This document shows positions 8,985 to 16,703 of a stretch of DNA of 60,324 nucleotides, one piece after another. This stretch comes from Bacteroidales bacterium UBA1176 (GTDB lineage Bacteria; Bacteroidota; Bacteroidia; Bacteroidales; WCHB1-69). The notes below the pieces were generated by a model, which was given only the letters and a program-made list of their open reading frames with translations, was not told the DNA's origin and did no database searches. The stretch covers positions 32,425-92,748 of the forward strand of contig DBYW01000037.1 of the NCBI GenBank assembly GCA_002311645.1, given 5' to 3'. The position numbers and the translations under genes were made by a program. Positions within the stretch are counted from its first letter, which is position 1, and every line of letters begins with the position of its first letter.

Positions 8985-10160
8985 TTAATTCTTAATTGGC
9001 AAACTATACCCCACCCCCACTCTCGCCCCTACAGCGTATCGTGCATCATTGAGCTTGTTGAGGTTATATACCATACTGGTGGCTTCTGCGGACAACACAA
9101 AACTCTTGATATGAAACATCAGCCCACCCGAAGCCGTGGGGCCGTAATATGTTCTTTTCGGATAGCGGTGCCATCCCTGGTCGCTCTCGAAAGTGAGGGC
9201 GCGGTAGCCGAAACCGGCCCCGATGTGAAGCGAGAGCAACTGATGGGGGCGAACAACTAATCCGAGCTGGCCGCCCAAGTAAGTGGTCTTGGAGATGCCG
9301 GTGAGGACGTAATGTCCGTTAGACTGGAAGGAAGAGAAGGCGCCCTGGTAGTGGAAGTTGGTCATCGCGCTGAAGTACCAGCCGAAGAGTTTCACGGTGC
9401 CCACCTTGAAGCCGTACGACCATTGCGGCATAGAGGTGTAACCAGCATTGAGCGTAAAGAAGAAGGTCGGCGGAAGCGAGTCAAGGCGAGCCTTCCTTGC
9501 GGCGATTTTCTGCTGGTGCGCCTCGGCCTTCTCTGCGGCGAGCAGGGCCCGTATGGAGACCGTTGCAGTGTCGTAGGCAGCCGTTTGGGAGGGGGAGAGA
9601 GAGGCTTTCGCCCAATTGATGGTGTCTGGGTTGTCATGTTCCAAGCCATGGCTGTAGTCACGGCCATCGTAGTCCAAGGCGAGGCGGAATCCCGTAGAGG
9701 CGTTGTTGCCGCCAAGGTAGAAGGAGGGGGTCACGTCTGGGAGTAGGCCGGCTTGAACGGCGCACGTCCATTCCGTTTCCGTGGGGAGGCGGTAGTGCAT
9801 CTTCGTTTTCTGGTTGAGCCAAAAGATGAAAAGCTGCACCTCGTCGTGGGAGACATTGGTCATGGGCAGGTAGTCATCAGCTTCCCCTTCCGTGTTGGTG
9901 CCCATGATCTCGTTCCAAAGCCTCCGCGTGACCTTGTGCTTGGCGATGTAGAATCCCTTGACGGAGGTGGTGCTTGTTTGTGCGGCCGAAGCGTCGGTTA
10001 CGGACAGGCATGACGGCACAAAGTGCATCTCAATGAGGGGGGTGTTGTTGGGGGAGCCATCGTTTTGGGAGTAGGCGTACGGCGTAAAAAAGGACAGTAA
10101 ACCGCACACTGCCAGCAAGATGTACAAAATGTGCCGTGATATTGGAACGTCCTTTGCCAT
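8985..10160 (-). CDS. Exported protein: shortened FGE-like domain fused to a beta-barrel
   Basis: This 391-residue product has an N-terminal signal or anchor (LYILLAVCGLLSFFTPYAYSQ). Residues of about 48-160 retain the first half of an FGE-sulfatase domain (GFYIAKHKVTRRLWNEIMG, MTNVSHDEVQLFIFWLN, YRLPTETEWTCAVQAG) and then jump directly to its terminal GFRLAL. The central fold and any active site are therefore missing. After a charged coiled stretch (about 200-230), the rest shows beta-barrel periodicity and ends in GVGYSLPIKN. It is first in the operon with 8031 and 4934; a -7 box (TACCTTTG on the minus strand) lies at 10206-10199. Probably an outer-membrane protein; role unknown. Confidence 0.75.
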   Translation of the reverse strand: MAKDVPISRHILYILLAVCGLLSFFTPYAYSQNDGSPNNTPLIEMHFVPSCLSVTDASAAQTSTTSVKGFYIAKHKVTRRLWNEIMGTNTEGEADDYLPMTNVSHDEVQLFIFWLNQKTKMHYRLPTETEWTCAVQAGLLPDVTPSFYLGGNNASTGFRLALDYDGRDYSHGLEHDNPDTINWAKASLSPSQTAAYDTATVSIRALLAAEKAEAHQQKIAARKARLDSLPPTFFFTLNAGYTSMPQWSYGFKVGTVKLFGWYFSAMTNFHYQGAFSSFQSNGHYVLTGISKTTYLGGQLGLVVRPHQLLSLHIGAGFGYRALTFESDQGWHRYPKRTYYGPTASGGLMFHIKSFVLSAEATSMVYNLNKLNDARYAVGARVGVGYSLPIKN

Positions 10161-10198
10161 TATAAATCGCCTTTTAATTGTTTAGGAATAACAAATCG

Positions 10199-10206
10199 CA
10201 AAGGTA
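10199..10206 (-). promoter_or_regulatory. -7 box of the FGE/FISUMP operon
   Basis: CAAAGGTA on the plus strand reads TACCTTTG on the minus strand, matching TAnnTTTG, 38 bp before the start codon at 10160. Confidence 0.55.
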
Positions 10207-10240
10207 CGTTTTTTTCGGATTACCATTTAATCATCGTCAT

Positions 10241-10295
10241 TTATTGCCTCATTGACACCTCCGTAAGCCCTCCCTTGTTGCCCACCACAAAGAAA
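10241..10295 (-). pseudogene. 3'-end remnant of the 16055/10373 paralogue family
   Basis: Read on the minus strand, this stretch encodes RFFVVGNKGGLTEVSMRQ and a stop. That is almost the C-terminus of the protein at 16055-16624 (LFVVGNKGGLTEVSMMR) and is closer to it than to the end of the adjacent gene 10373-10945. No start or other coding remains. It is separated from the adjacent gene's stop by a hairpin, so it looks like an old gene end displaced by recombination. Confidence 0.7.
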
Positions 10296-10336
10296 CGGGC
10301 TAAATCGATGATTTTTTTATCGGTTTAGCCCGTTTC
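10292..10336. repeat. Strong inverted repeat (18-bp stem)
   Basis: AAACGGGCTAAATCGAT (10293-10309) pairs with ATCGGTTTAGCCCGTTT (10319-10335) with a single T-G pair, plus a G-C closing pair; the loop contains seven T. It lies just after the gene at 10373-10945 (minus) and could act as a terminator for it, although no T run follows on the minus strand. Confidence 0.65.
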
Positions 10337-10372
10337 ATTTGAAAGTGGGCGGATGCGATTCGCAACATTCCC

Positions 10373-10945
10373 TTATTCCCGCACCACTCGCGCCTCCGTG
10401 AGGCCTCCCTTGTTGCCCACAACAAAGAGTGTGGGCGCGTTGTGGCCGTGCACGAAGTTGTCGAGGTAGAGCGGCTCACCGATGATGAAGCAGGAGCAGT
10501 GGAAGCTGTCGCCGGGCTTAAGCTTGGAGTTCTCGCTCTCCACCACTTGGAAAGCCCCATCGCCAAGATGGCGCAGCAGCACCCTGCGGTCGGGCGACCA
10601 GGCGATGCGCACAAAGCCTTCGGCGGGGATGTCGCCGGGGAAAAGGGCATGGCCGAGAACCAGGTTGGAGGACTCGCCCGTGCGGTTGTGGTTGGCCAGG
10701 AAGTCGTCCCAGTCGCGGAAGCCCACGCAACGCGAGAGGATGGAGAGTGTGGAGTAGCGGGTGGTGTCGTAGCCCTCCACATAGCCCCAGATGCGCTTGA
10801 GGGTGGTCACGCCGAGCGTCTCTTTGCAGCGTTCCTGGATCACGCCGGTAAGGAACTGGAAATCGGCGGGTGTTTTCATTTTGCGGGAGACGGAGGCCTC
10901 CACCATTTCACGGAGCTGCAGGATGTTTGTTTCGTCAGGTGTCAT
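10373..10945 (-). CDS. Conserved hypothetical protein, paralogue A
   Basis: A 190-residue cytoplasmic protein with no signal peptide. The N-terminal half contains GVTTLKRIWGYVEGYDTTR, then LSILSRCVGFRDWDDFL. This resembles a short helical module common at the N-terminus of Bacteroidetes proteins with the pattern TLKRLWGY...STL..LA.YVGF.DW..F. The C-terminal half looks beta-rich (RIAWSPDRRVLLRHLG, GDSFHCSCFIIGEPLYLDNF). It is roughly 85% identical to the protein at 16055-16624; the two bracket a four-gene exported operon. A DNA-binding or signalling role is possible from the first module, but I do not recognise the family. Confidence 0.75.
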   Translation of the reverse strand: MTPDETNILQLREMVEASVSRKMKTPADFQFLTGVIQERCKETLGVTTLKRIWGYVEGYDTTRYSTLSILSRCVGFRDWDDFLANHNRTGESSNLVLGHALFPGDIPAEGFVRIAWSPDRRVLLRHLGDGAFQVVESENSKLKPGDSFHCSCFIIGEPLYLDNFVHGHNAPTLFVVGNKGGLTEARVVRE

Positions 10946-11312
10946 ATTGCGAGGTGCGATTTACGATTTACGGTTTGCGAATACGAGGTGCCAGGTCAAA
11001 CAGGATTCGTTACGATTCCTTAAGAGTGTATTCTTGATTTGTCGTATCGCAAAAATAACATTTTTCCTTATAAGGACAAAAGTTTTAACTATTTTTCTTT
11101 ACAGGATATAATTTACCGTTTGCAGGGTGCAAAAACAAAGTTCAACATCTCCTGCTATTTCAAACAAAAAGGCCATTATACTATCGCAAAGGCCGAACAT
11201 CCCTGGTAAACCTTCAAAACGCACTTCATACAGCCATTTACAACACTTCTCCGATGATGGGTTGCATCATCGGAGAAGTGAAACAGGCAAACAACCTGAA
11301 CGGATGAATTGT
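10946..11312. other. Intergenic stretch with a 16-bp perfect hairpin
   Basis: No gene is seen. The part next to 10945 contains short direct repeats of the type GCGATTTACGATTTACGG, which also occur at 3514-3540. CACTTCTCCGATGATG (11244-11259) and CATCATCGGAGAAGTG (11265-11280) form a perfect 16-bp stem with a 5-base loop. It is placed 32 bp beyond the stop of the minus-strand operon ending at 11313, so a terminator role is likely, although no T run follows. Confidence 0.6.
11244..11280 (-). terminator. Putative terminator of the four-gene exported operon
   Basis: Perfect 16-bp inverted repeat with loop GGTTG, just downstream of the last gene of the operon (11313-12263). It has the position and stability of a terminator but lacks the usual T tract, so the call is moderate. 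Confidence 0.55.
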
Positions 11313-12263
11313 TTACCACCAAATAACGTTATAATTATACACAGGGCGACTTGCTTCAGCCTTTGCGACTTCCTTGGTGGCGTTTATTAATGCCTTTTGG
11401 AGGTCAACTTCATTCTGCTGCTGCTTTAGCATAAAATTCCATTCCCGCTTGTCGATCTCCCGCACGCGCTTCCCGATATTGTCGGAAAGGGTTCGAGCTT
11501 TAGGGAAGTACGACGAGAGCGGGTGAATTCTGGCCAGGATTGCGCAGGCTTGCTCCGCACCCTCATAATTCTGTTGGGCGTTCCATAGTGTATAGGCTTC
11601 GTTGTACAGTGTCGCACCTTCGTTATCCACTTTTTTTTGAAACACTTGCGAAGCAGCATTAATGGCATCAGAATATTTGGAACATGCTTCTGGAATCATC
11701 AGAATGTCTGCTATGGCTTGGTCATAATTTCCCATGTCAGCCGCGGCAAGTGCTTTCTTGATGATCTGGTCTGCTTGCTTGTCGTAATACTCTATAATTT
11801 TAACTTTACCTGATTCTATGAACTCCAATATTTCAGGATCTTTGGGCTTAATGCTATTTGCAATAGCGACGAAAGCTTTGGTATCATTCTGCCCGACTCC
11901 TTTGTAGGATTTTGTCACACTTCCAAAAACATTTCCGGATTCCACGTCTCCAAAATAGAAAGTGATGTCAGCGTTCAAGACAATCATAGGCGGTGCAGAT
12001 GCCTGGACTTGCTTGTCTGTGACCATGACATGCGGTATGATGGCGAATCGCGAATTGGAGAGGCTGCTCATCCCGTTGGATGAGACCATCTGTTTTATCT
12101 TGGCTTCCAGGTTTTTCTCGGCTTGTGCAGGAACAGCATCCTGATGCGGAACAAAAGCGGTCACCGCCAACATTCCCACATCACCGCTTGCGGTGGATGT
12201 TTGGGAATAACCGGAAAGGGAAAAAAGTGTTACGGCAAGAAATAGCAAAAAAAACTTTTTCAT
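11313..12263 (-). CDS. Exported protein of unknown function, last gene of a four-gene operon
   Basis: The preferred ATG at 12263 gives MKKFFLLFLAVTLFSLSGYSQ, a standard signal peptide; the in-frame ATG at 12296 would bury it. The 316-residue product starts its mature part with a segment (GMLAVTAFVPHQD, SRFAIIPHVMV, ADITFYFGD) that reminds me of periplasmic proteins of the CsgG or LPP20 sort. It continues with helical repeats (ADMGNYDQAIADILMIPE, NAQQNYEGAEQACAILARI) that look like TPR-type units, and a charged helical tail. It starts 1 bp after the stop of the DUF6175-like gene, showing tight coupling. Function unknown. Confidence 0.75.
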   Translation of the reverse strand: MKKFFLLFLAVTLFSLSGYSQTSTASGDVGMLAVTAFVPHQDAVPAQAEKNLEAKIKQMVSSNGMSSLSNSRFAIIPHVMVTDKQVQASAPPMIVLNADITFYFGDVESGNVFGSVTKSYKGVGQNDTKAFVAIANSIKPKDPEILEFIESGKVKIIEYYDKQADQIIKKALAAADMGNYDQAIADILMIPEACSKYSDAINAASQVFQKKVDNEGATLYNEAYTLWNAQQNYEGAEQACAILARIHPLSSYFPKARTLSDNIGKRVREIDKREWNFMLKQQQNEVDLQKALINATKEVAKAEASRPVYNYNVIWW

Positions 12264-12264
12264 A

Positions 12265-13221
12265 TTATTTTCCTCCCATAATAATTGTGATTTCACCTAA
12301 TCCTTTTGAGGTGAGTTTACATGTCTGTCCGGTTGTCTTTTTGATGAACTTCACCAGACTCCTGCCCCAATAGCGTGCGTCAACGGCTCGAATATTTCCA
12401 TCTCCTTCATCAATCGTCATAGGGATTCGGACCTGTTCAAAACGCAGCTTGTTTTCCGTTGCAGATTTAGTTGAAAAACGGCCCTTCACTGTGTTTTTGG
12501 CCATATAGTCCTCTATGATCTCACCAAGTTCAAGATCTCCGAACTCTGTCTCAAAATCGACTTCGCAATCGCCCCAGCGCTTGACATTGACGATTATTTC
12601 GCGACCGTCAGCGAAAAGATTGTTGAAATGGTTCATCAGTCCTTCCAAAAAGTTATCCTTGAAGCTCAGTACTGCCTCCTGAAGTTGGTTGGTGATGTCT
12701 CCGGCGGAGCTCGGTGTGCCTTGCCCCACATTGCCTGAAATGATTTTTCCCGTATAAGCATCAATGGCTTGGAGGTTGAATTTTATCTGGGTTTTCGGGC
12801 CAAGCTGAACCTTCTCAAAATCCAAGTCCAAGATGATGTCAGGCTGGGCATTAGCCTTCAACTTATCAACAGGAGACTCCGCGACTTCGCTTCCGCTCTC
12901 CTTTGAGGTCATGAGCATTTCCTCCGCCGCTTCGCTTTCCAGATTCTTCAATTCCTGTTCGAGCGATTTGATGGGGTATCCTTCCTTTTGCATAAAGTCT
13001 GCCATAGAAGCTATCATTGCCCGCATATCCGAATTGTTTTGCAACGCCTTTTTGTAATCCGGAATCTGCTTGGTTTCACCCATATCATCAAAATTGATGG
13101 TATAGTTGTTTCTTATACACCATATCTCGGAAGGAAGAACCATTATGGTGGGCTTTTTAGCTTGCGAATATGCTGCAAGCGTCGTGATGACTAAGAACAA
13201 AATGAGGCTGATCTTTTTCAT
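12265..13221 (-). CDS. Exported protein, probably DUF6175 family
   Basis: A 318-residue product with a signal peptide (LFLVITTLAAYSQA) followed by KKPTIMVLPSEIWCIRNNY. Conserved-looking blocks are a central acidic helical region, SPVDKLKANAQPDIILDLDF and LQAIDAYTGKIISGNVGQG. I associate this arrangement with DUF6175, a Bacteroidetes family of unknown function; that is from memory and unverified. It lies 35 bp after the gene at 13257 and 1 bp before the one at 11313 on the same strand. Likely periplasmic; no enzymatic motif seen. Confidence 0.7.
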   Translation of the reverse strand: MKKISLILFLVITTLAAYSQAKKPTIMVLPSEIWCIRNNYTINFDDMGETKQIPDYKKALQNNSDMRAMIASMADFMQKEGYPIKSLEQELKNLESEAAEEMLMTSKESGSEVAESPVDKLKANAQPDIILDLDFEKVQLGPKTQIKFNLQAIDAYTGKIISGNVGQGTPSSAGDITNQLQEAVLSFKDNFLEGLMNHFNNLFADGREIIVNVKRWGDCEVDFETEFGDLELGEIIEDYMAKNTVKGRFSTKSATENKLRFEQVRIPMTIDEGDGNIRAVDARYWGRSLVKFIKKTTGQTCKLTSKGLGEITIIMGGK

Positions 13222-13256
13222 TGGTTCAATAATATTAATTTGTTACTGCATAAAAA

Positions 13257-13772
13257 TTAAAAACCAGAATTCAGGGACTTGATGATACCGTCCGACTGTA
13301 ATTTTTTCTTCAGATTATCATACATTACCTGAACGTATATGGCGACTTTGTAGCCGCCTTTAACTTCGCGTTTGTCTTGTCCCGATGGAATTCCGTCGGT
13401 AGTCAGGTTCACAAAACTCAGGTAAGTGGATCCCGTCTCAAAGAAATCGTAGAAATAGTCGAGGTTAGCGTCCAATGTGGTTGGATCCGGGCACAGTGCA
13501 GGTGTGGCCATTGCATTGGCATTCCCGGGAACCCCTCTGAAAATACAGGCATGCACCGCATTCTTTTTGGCCTGTGTGACGGCAAGATCCACCCGTTTCC
13601 CGAAGCCCCAAACTTTAAGGAACTTCGTCCCGTCCTGCCCGACTTGCACGGTTGAGACCTCGTAATTGTTCCAGTTATTAAACAGATCATGTCTGTCTTT
13701 CACTTTTTGAGCCATGCCAACAGTCGTCAGGGCTCCAACAAAACACATAAATAATAATACTTTCTTTATCAT
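13257..13772 (-). CDS. Small exported protein of the same operon
   Basis: A 171-residue product with signal peptide MIKKVLLFMCFVGALTTVGM ending at AQ. The mature part includes KVWGFGKRVDLAVTQAKKNA, the kind of segment seen in LPP20-like periplasmic domains (a strand followed by a helix rich in Ala), and a C-terminal GGYKVAIYVQVMYDNLKKKL. It is flanked by gaps of 39 and 35 bp within a four-gene minus-strand operon. The LPP20 resemblance is an impression from pattern only. Function unknown. Confidence 0.7.
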   Translation of the reverse strand: MIKKVLLFMCFVGALTTVGMAQKVKDRHDLFNNWNNYEVSTVQVGQDGTKFLKVWGFGKRVDLAVTQAKKNAVHACIFRGVPGNANAMATPALCPDPTTLDANLDYFYDFFETGSTYLSFVNLTTDGIPSGQDKREVKGGYKVAIYVQVMYDNLKKKLQSDGIIKSLNSGF

Positions 13773-13811
13773 CTTTATTGGTTTTTTTATTTAACTTATT
13801 TTTTATATTTA

Positions 13812-15458
13812 CTAGAATGAAACTCTGACACCCAGACTCAAGCCTACGGCACCCAATCCTAACTCCATCCTGTTTCTCTGAGGCCAACCGAGCCACCTGG
13901 AACTGCCATCATTGTAATAATACCCGTTTTTGAACAGGAAAGAATAGTCGCCTTGTACAAATATCTGGAAATGATAAACAGGCATAATGGAGAATCTCAA
14001 ACCGGCATTGGCGAACCAGCCTGCCTTATCTTCGAACTTGACCTTTTCTGAGGTGTATGGCATATCTGCTCCAACAAGAATAAAGGGCTGGAACTCAAAA
14101 GCTTTCGAAACCGGGAGTCCACACGCATAACCTAATGAAACGTTCATCATGAACGGATATGTATCGGTGAGATCGAAACCGAAATTTAACACGCCATAAT
14201 GGGCAATGCCGGATTTGTGAATGTATCCAAGATAATCAACCCGGACATTTGCTAAGGACAAGCCACCGAACTGCGCACTCGCACTAATACCGACCTTGGC
14301 ATCCTTGTCCTGCTGGAGCAGCATGCCTTCCTTCAAAGGCCGTCCTGAAATTTGATAAAAGCAGGATGCGTTCATAGAGTCGAGATAAGCTTGAAAACCC
14401 ACGGTCTTTTTTTCTTTCTTACTGGCTGTCGTATCGCTTTTTGTAAACAATCCTGCAAAAAGTCCGCCAGATGACTTCACTCGCTTGCTCTTGTCATCCG
14501 TCCTGTTATCCACAATGTTTGTTGCTCTCACATAACCTCTTTTAACCATATAAAGGTTACCGTTTTTGTCCTCTCTGAAAATGTATGCTCTGAATCTATC
14601 ACCGTTTCGAACGCCCTCTTTTTTACCAACTTTAGCCAAAATAGGCCTAACGTCATAGACTGAAGTCTTCACTTTCCAACCCTCAATTTTCTTTTCCATC
14701 TTGGACAGGTTCTCATTATTGAACAAAAGCTTAACGGCTTGATTAATATTGTCGCCAGAGGATGAGATCGATTTTTTGAGAACCCTATGCATAGGAACTA
14801 CTAAATTGTCGAAATAGGCCTTTTTCTGCTGTTTCACTTCAGCAGGGTCGGTTTCGTTAATCCAACCGTTCATATACAAGTTGTTCAAATCGTCCTCGGT
14901 GAAATCAATTTGGTACACGTGCGCATCAGCCGTCACCACACTGGATTCCGAACCCATACTCTTGATGTCAAAAACAACGATGTAGCTGTTAGGGATCATC
15001 AAGCCCCCGTTCTCTTTCAAAGTGGACACCTTTGCCGCTTGCGCATTGAGCTTGTCTTGGTCTGAAGCATTATATACACTCCTCTGTTCCATCACAGAAA
15101 CATCCATGCTGCCATCATGCTTTCTATTCAGCCAATACGCGACAATTTCGCGACCGATGTTCATCTGGTTGACATAGACATCCAATAACGAGTCTATTTT
15201 GGCTTCTCTTTTTTTAGGAAGCGTAATGAATGTGGTTGGGATTCGGTTTATGTCAAATTTATCATCATATATAACCGAATCATATCCAAGCTTTGAATAA
15301 TGGTCCAAGTTGTCATTGTACTTGGTGAAGAGTACGGAAATACTGTTTCGGTTATAGGCGACAGCCTGGCCTTCATCTTCGACGACTGTCTTTTTTTGTG
15401 CCATAACCTGACAGCATAAGCCAATGCAAACAAATAATAACAAGTAAATCTTTTTCAT
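13812..15458 (-). CDS. Exported protein with C-terminal beta-barrel, first gene of the operon
   Basis: The ATG at 15458 gives MKKIYLLLFVCIGLCCQVMA, a good signal peptide; upstream in-frame ATGs at 15500 and 15488 are disfavoured. The 548-residue product has a long soluble part (about 25-390) and ends with about 150 residues of alternating beta-strands (VLNFGFDLTDTYPFMMNVS to GLSLGVRVSF), a likely outer-membrane barrel whose last residue is Phe, as expected for BAM substrates. A -7 box lies at 15557-15550. Because the partners at 13257, 12265 and 11313 are all exported, the operon probably encodes one envelope assembly with this protein as its membrane part (inference). Confidence 0.78.
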   Translation of the reverse strand: MKKIYLLLFVCIGLCCQVMAQKKTVVEDEGQAVAYNRNSISVLFTKYNDNLDHYSKLGYDSVIYDDKFDINRIPTTFITLPKKREAKIDSLLDVYVNQMNIGREIVAYWLNRKHDGSMDVSVMEQRSVYNASDQDKLNAQAAKVSTLKENGGLMIPNSYIVVFDIKSMGSESSVVTADAHVYQIDFTEDDLNNLYMNGWINETDPAEVKQQKKAYFDNLVVPMHRVLKKSISSSGDNINQAVKLLFNNENLSKMEKKIEGWKVKTSVYDVRPILAKVGKKEGVRNGDRFRAYIFREDKNGNLYMVKRGYVRATNIVDNRTDDKSKRVKSSGGLFAGLFTKSDTTASKKEKKTVGFQAYLDSMNASCFYQISGRPLKEGMLLQQDKDAKVGISASAQFGGLSLANVRVDYLGYIHKSGIAHYGVLNFGFDLTDTYPFMMNVSLGYACGLPVSKAFEFQPFILVGADMPYTSEKVKFEDKAGWFANAGLRFSIMPVYHFQIFVQGDYSFLFKNGYYYNDGSSRWLGWPQRNRMELGLGAVGLSLGVRVSF

Positions 15459-15549
15459 AAGCGTTAAGAGAACCCCTGTTTTCAACATTTCACGCCACAC
15501 CTTCAGACTATGCGAGGCTCAATAAACATAATCGGAAAATATGACGGTG

Positions 15550-15557
15550 CAAAATTA
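15550..15557 (-). promoter_or_regulatory. -7 box of the four-gene exported operon
   Basis: CAAAATTA reads TAATTTTG on the minus strand, matching TAnnTTTG, about 90 bp upstream of the operon's first start codon. Confidence 0.55.
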
Positions 15558-16054
15558 GCATGTTTGCAGAGAATCGGGTTGGTCCGAATTAGTCCTTTTG
15601 CGACCGGGGATACCGACAAGATGCGTGTTGTTTCAGACGTGTTCCAGGTGTATGAATGGCGCTGAAGTTTTCAACAAGATATGAACAGGGATGAAACTTG
15701 AAACCTGAAACATTAAAACGGCTATATGATTCCTATATTTTCTACTTTTGCAACCCAAAAATTAATGACACGATGAAACACAAACTCTTTCTCCCCCTGA
15801 TTGTTGGACAAAATATAATATTCTTAATCGCTTGAGTGCGCCATCAGCTCGCTGTTGACAAAAAAGGCGTGGTCTGTCTTTGTTGTCAAAGAGGTTCTAG
15901 CAAAACCCAAGCAGAAAATAAAATAAGAACGGCGTGAAATCCGTTTCCTGTGATTTCACGCCGCAAAAATAACAACTTGATGGATTGGATATTTGGTCCG
16001 AATTAAGGGCGGCTGTTTGGGGTTGCTCTCGCCAGTGTTCCCTTCATCATCCTT
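15558..16054. other. Gene-poor stretch with a leader-peptide stub, a hairpin and repeats
   Basis: A -7 box TACTTTTG lies at 15743-15750 (plus). It is followed at 15773 by an ATG opening a 20-residue frame that starts like a signal peptide (MKHKLFLPLIVGQN) and stops at once; it looks like the beginning of a lost gene. CGGCGTGAAATC (15930-15941) and GATTTCACGCCG (15952-15963) form a perfect 12-bp hairpin. GGTCCGAATT occurs at 15581 and 15990, and again at 16674 beyond the next gene. No other coding signal is seen. Confidence 0.6.
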
Positions 16055-16624
16055 TCATCGCATCATCGACACTTCCGTCAGCCCGCCTTTGTTGCCCACC
16101 ACGAAGAGGGTCGGCGGGTTGTCGCCACGCACGAAATTGTCGAGGTAAAGCGGCTCCCCGATGACGAAACAGGAACAGGAGAAGGAGTCGCCTGGCTTGA
16201 GCTTGGAGTTCTCGCTCTCCATCACCATGAAATTCCCTTCGCCGAGGTGTCGGAGCAGTACGCGGCGGTCGGGCGACCAGGCGATGCGCACAAGGCCTTC
16301 CTCGGGGATCTCTTCGGGGTGCAGGGCGCGGCCGAGCACTAGATTCGAGGATTCGCCTGTGCGGCTGTAGTTGGTCAGGAAGTCCTCCCAGTCGCGGAAA
16401 CCCACACAGCGCGCGAGGATGGAGAGTGTGGAATAGCGCGTGGTGTCGTAGCCCTCCACATAGCCCCAGATGCGCTTGAGGGTAGTCACGCCGAGCGTCT
16501 CTTTGCAGCGTTCCTGAATCACGCCGGTCAGGAATTGGAAGTCGGCCGGGGTTTTTATTTTGCGGGAGACAGATTTCTCCACCATTTCGCGAAGGTGAAG
16601 GATGGTTGTTTCGTCAGGAGTCAT
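16055..16624 (-). CDS. Conserved hypothetical protein, paralogue B
   Basis: A 189-residue protein roughly 85% identical to the one at 10373-10945, with the same modules: GVTTLKRIWGYVEGYDTTR, LSILARCVGFRDWEDFL and a beta-rich C-terminal half ending VVGNKGGLTEVSMMR. No signal peptide or membrane segment is present. A -7 box (TATTTTTG on the minus strand, 16651-16644) stands 19 bp upstream, so it has its own promoter. The copies of GGTCCGAATT on either side of it suggest that the gene was duplicated or moved with its flanks. Function not recognised; a regulator is possible. Confidence 0.77.
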   Translation of the reverse strand: MTPDETTILHLREMVEKSVSRKIKTPADFQFLTGVIQERCKETLGVTTLKRIWGYVEGYDTTRYSTLSILARCVGFRDWEDFLTNYSRTGESSNLVLGRALHPEEIPEEGLVRIAWSPDRRVLLRHLGEGNFMVMESENSKLKPGDSFSCSCFVIGEPLYLDNFVRGDNPPTLFVVGNKGGLTEVSMMR

Positions 16625-16703
16625 ACGGCATAAAAATGAAGCGCAAAAATATAAAATATTGAAAGACAGGACGGGTCCGAATTGGTCCTAACATGGTCCT
16701 CCC

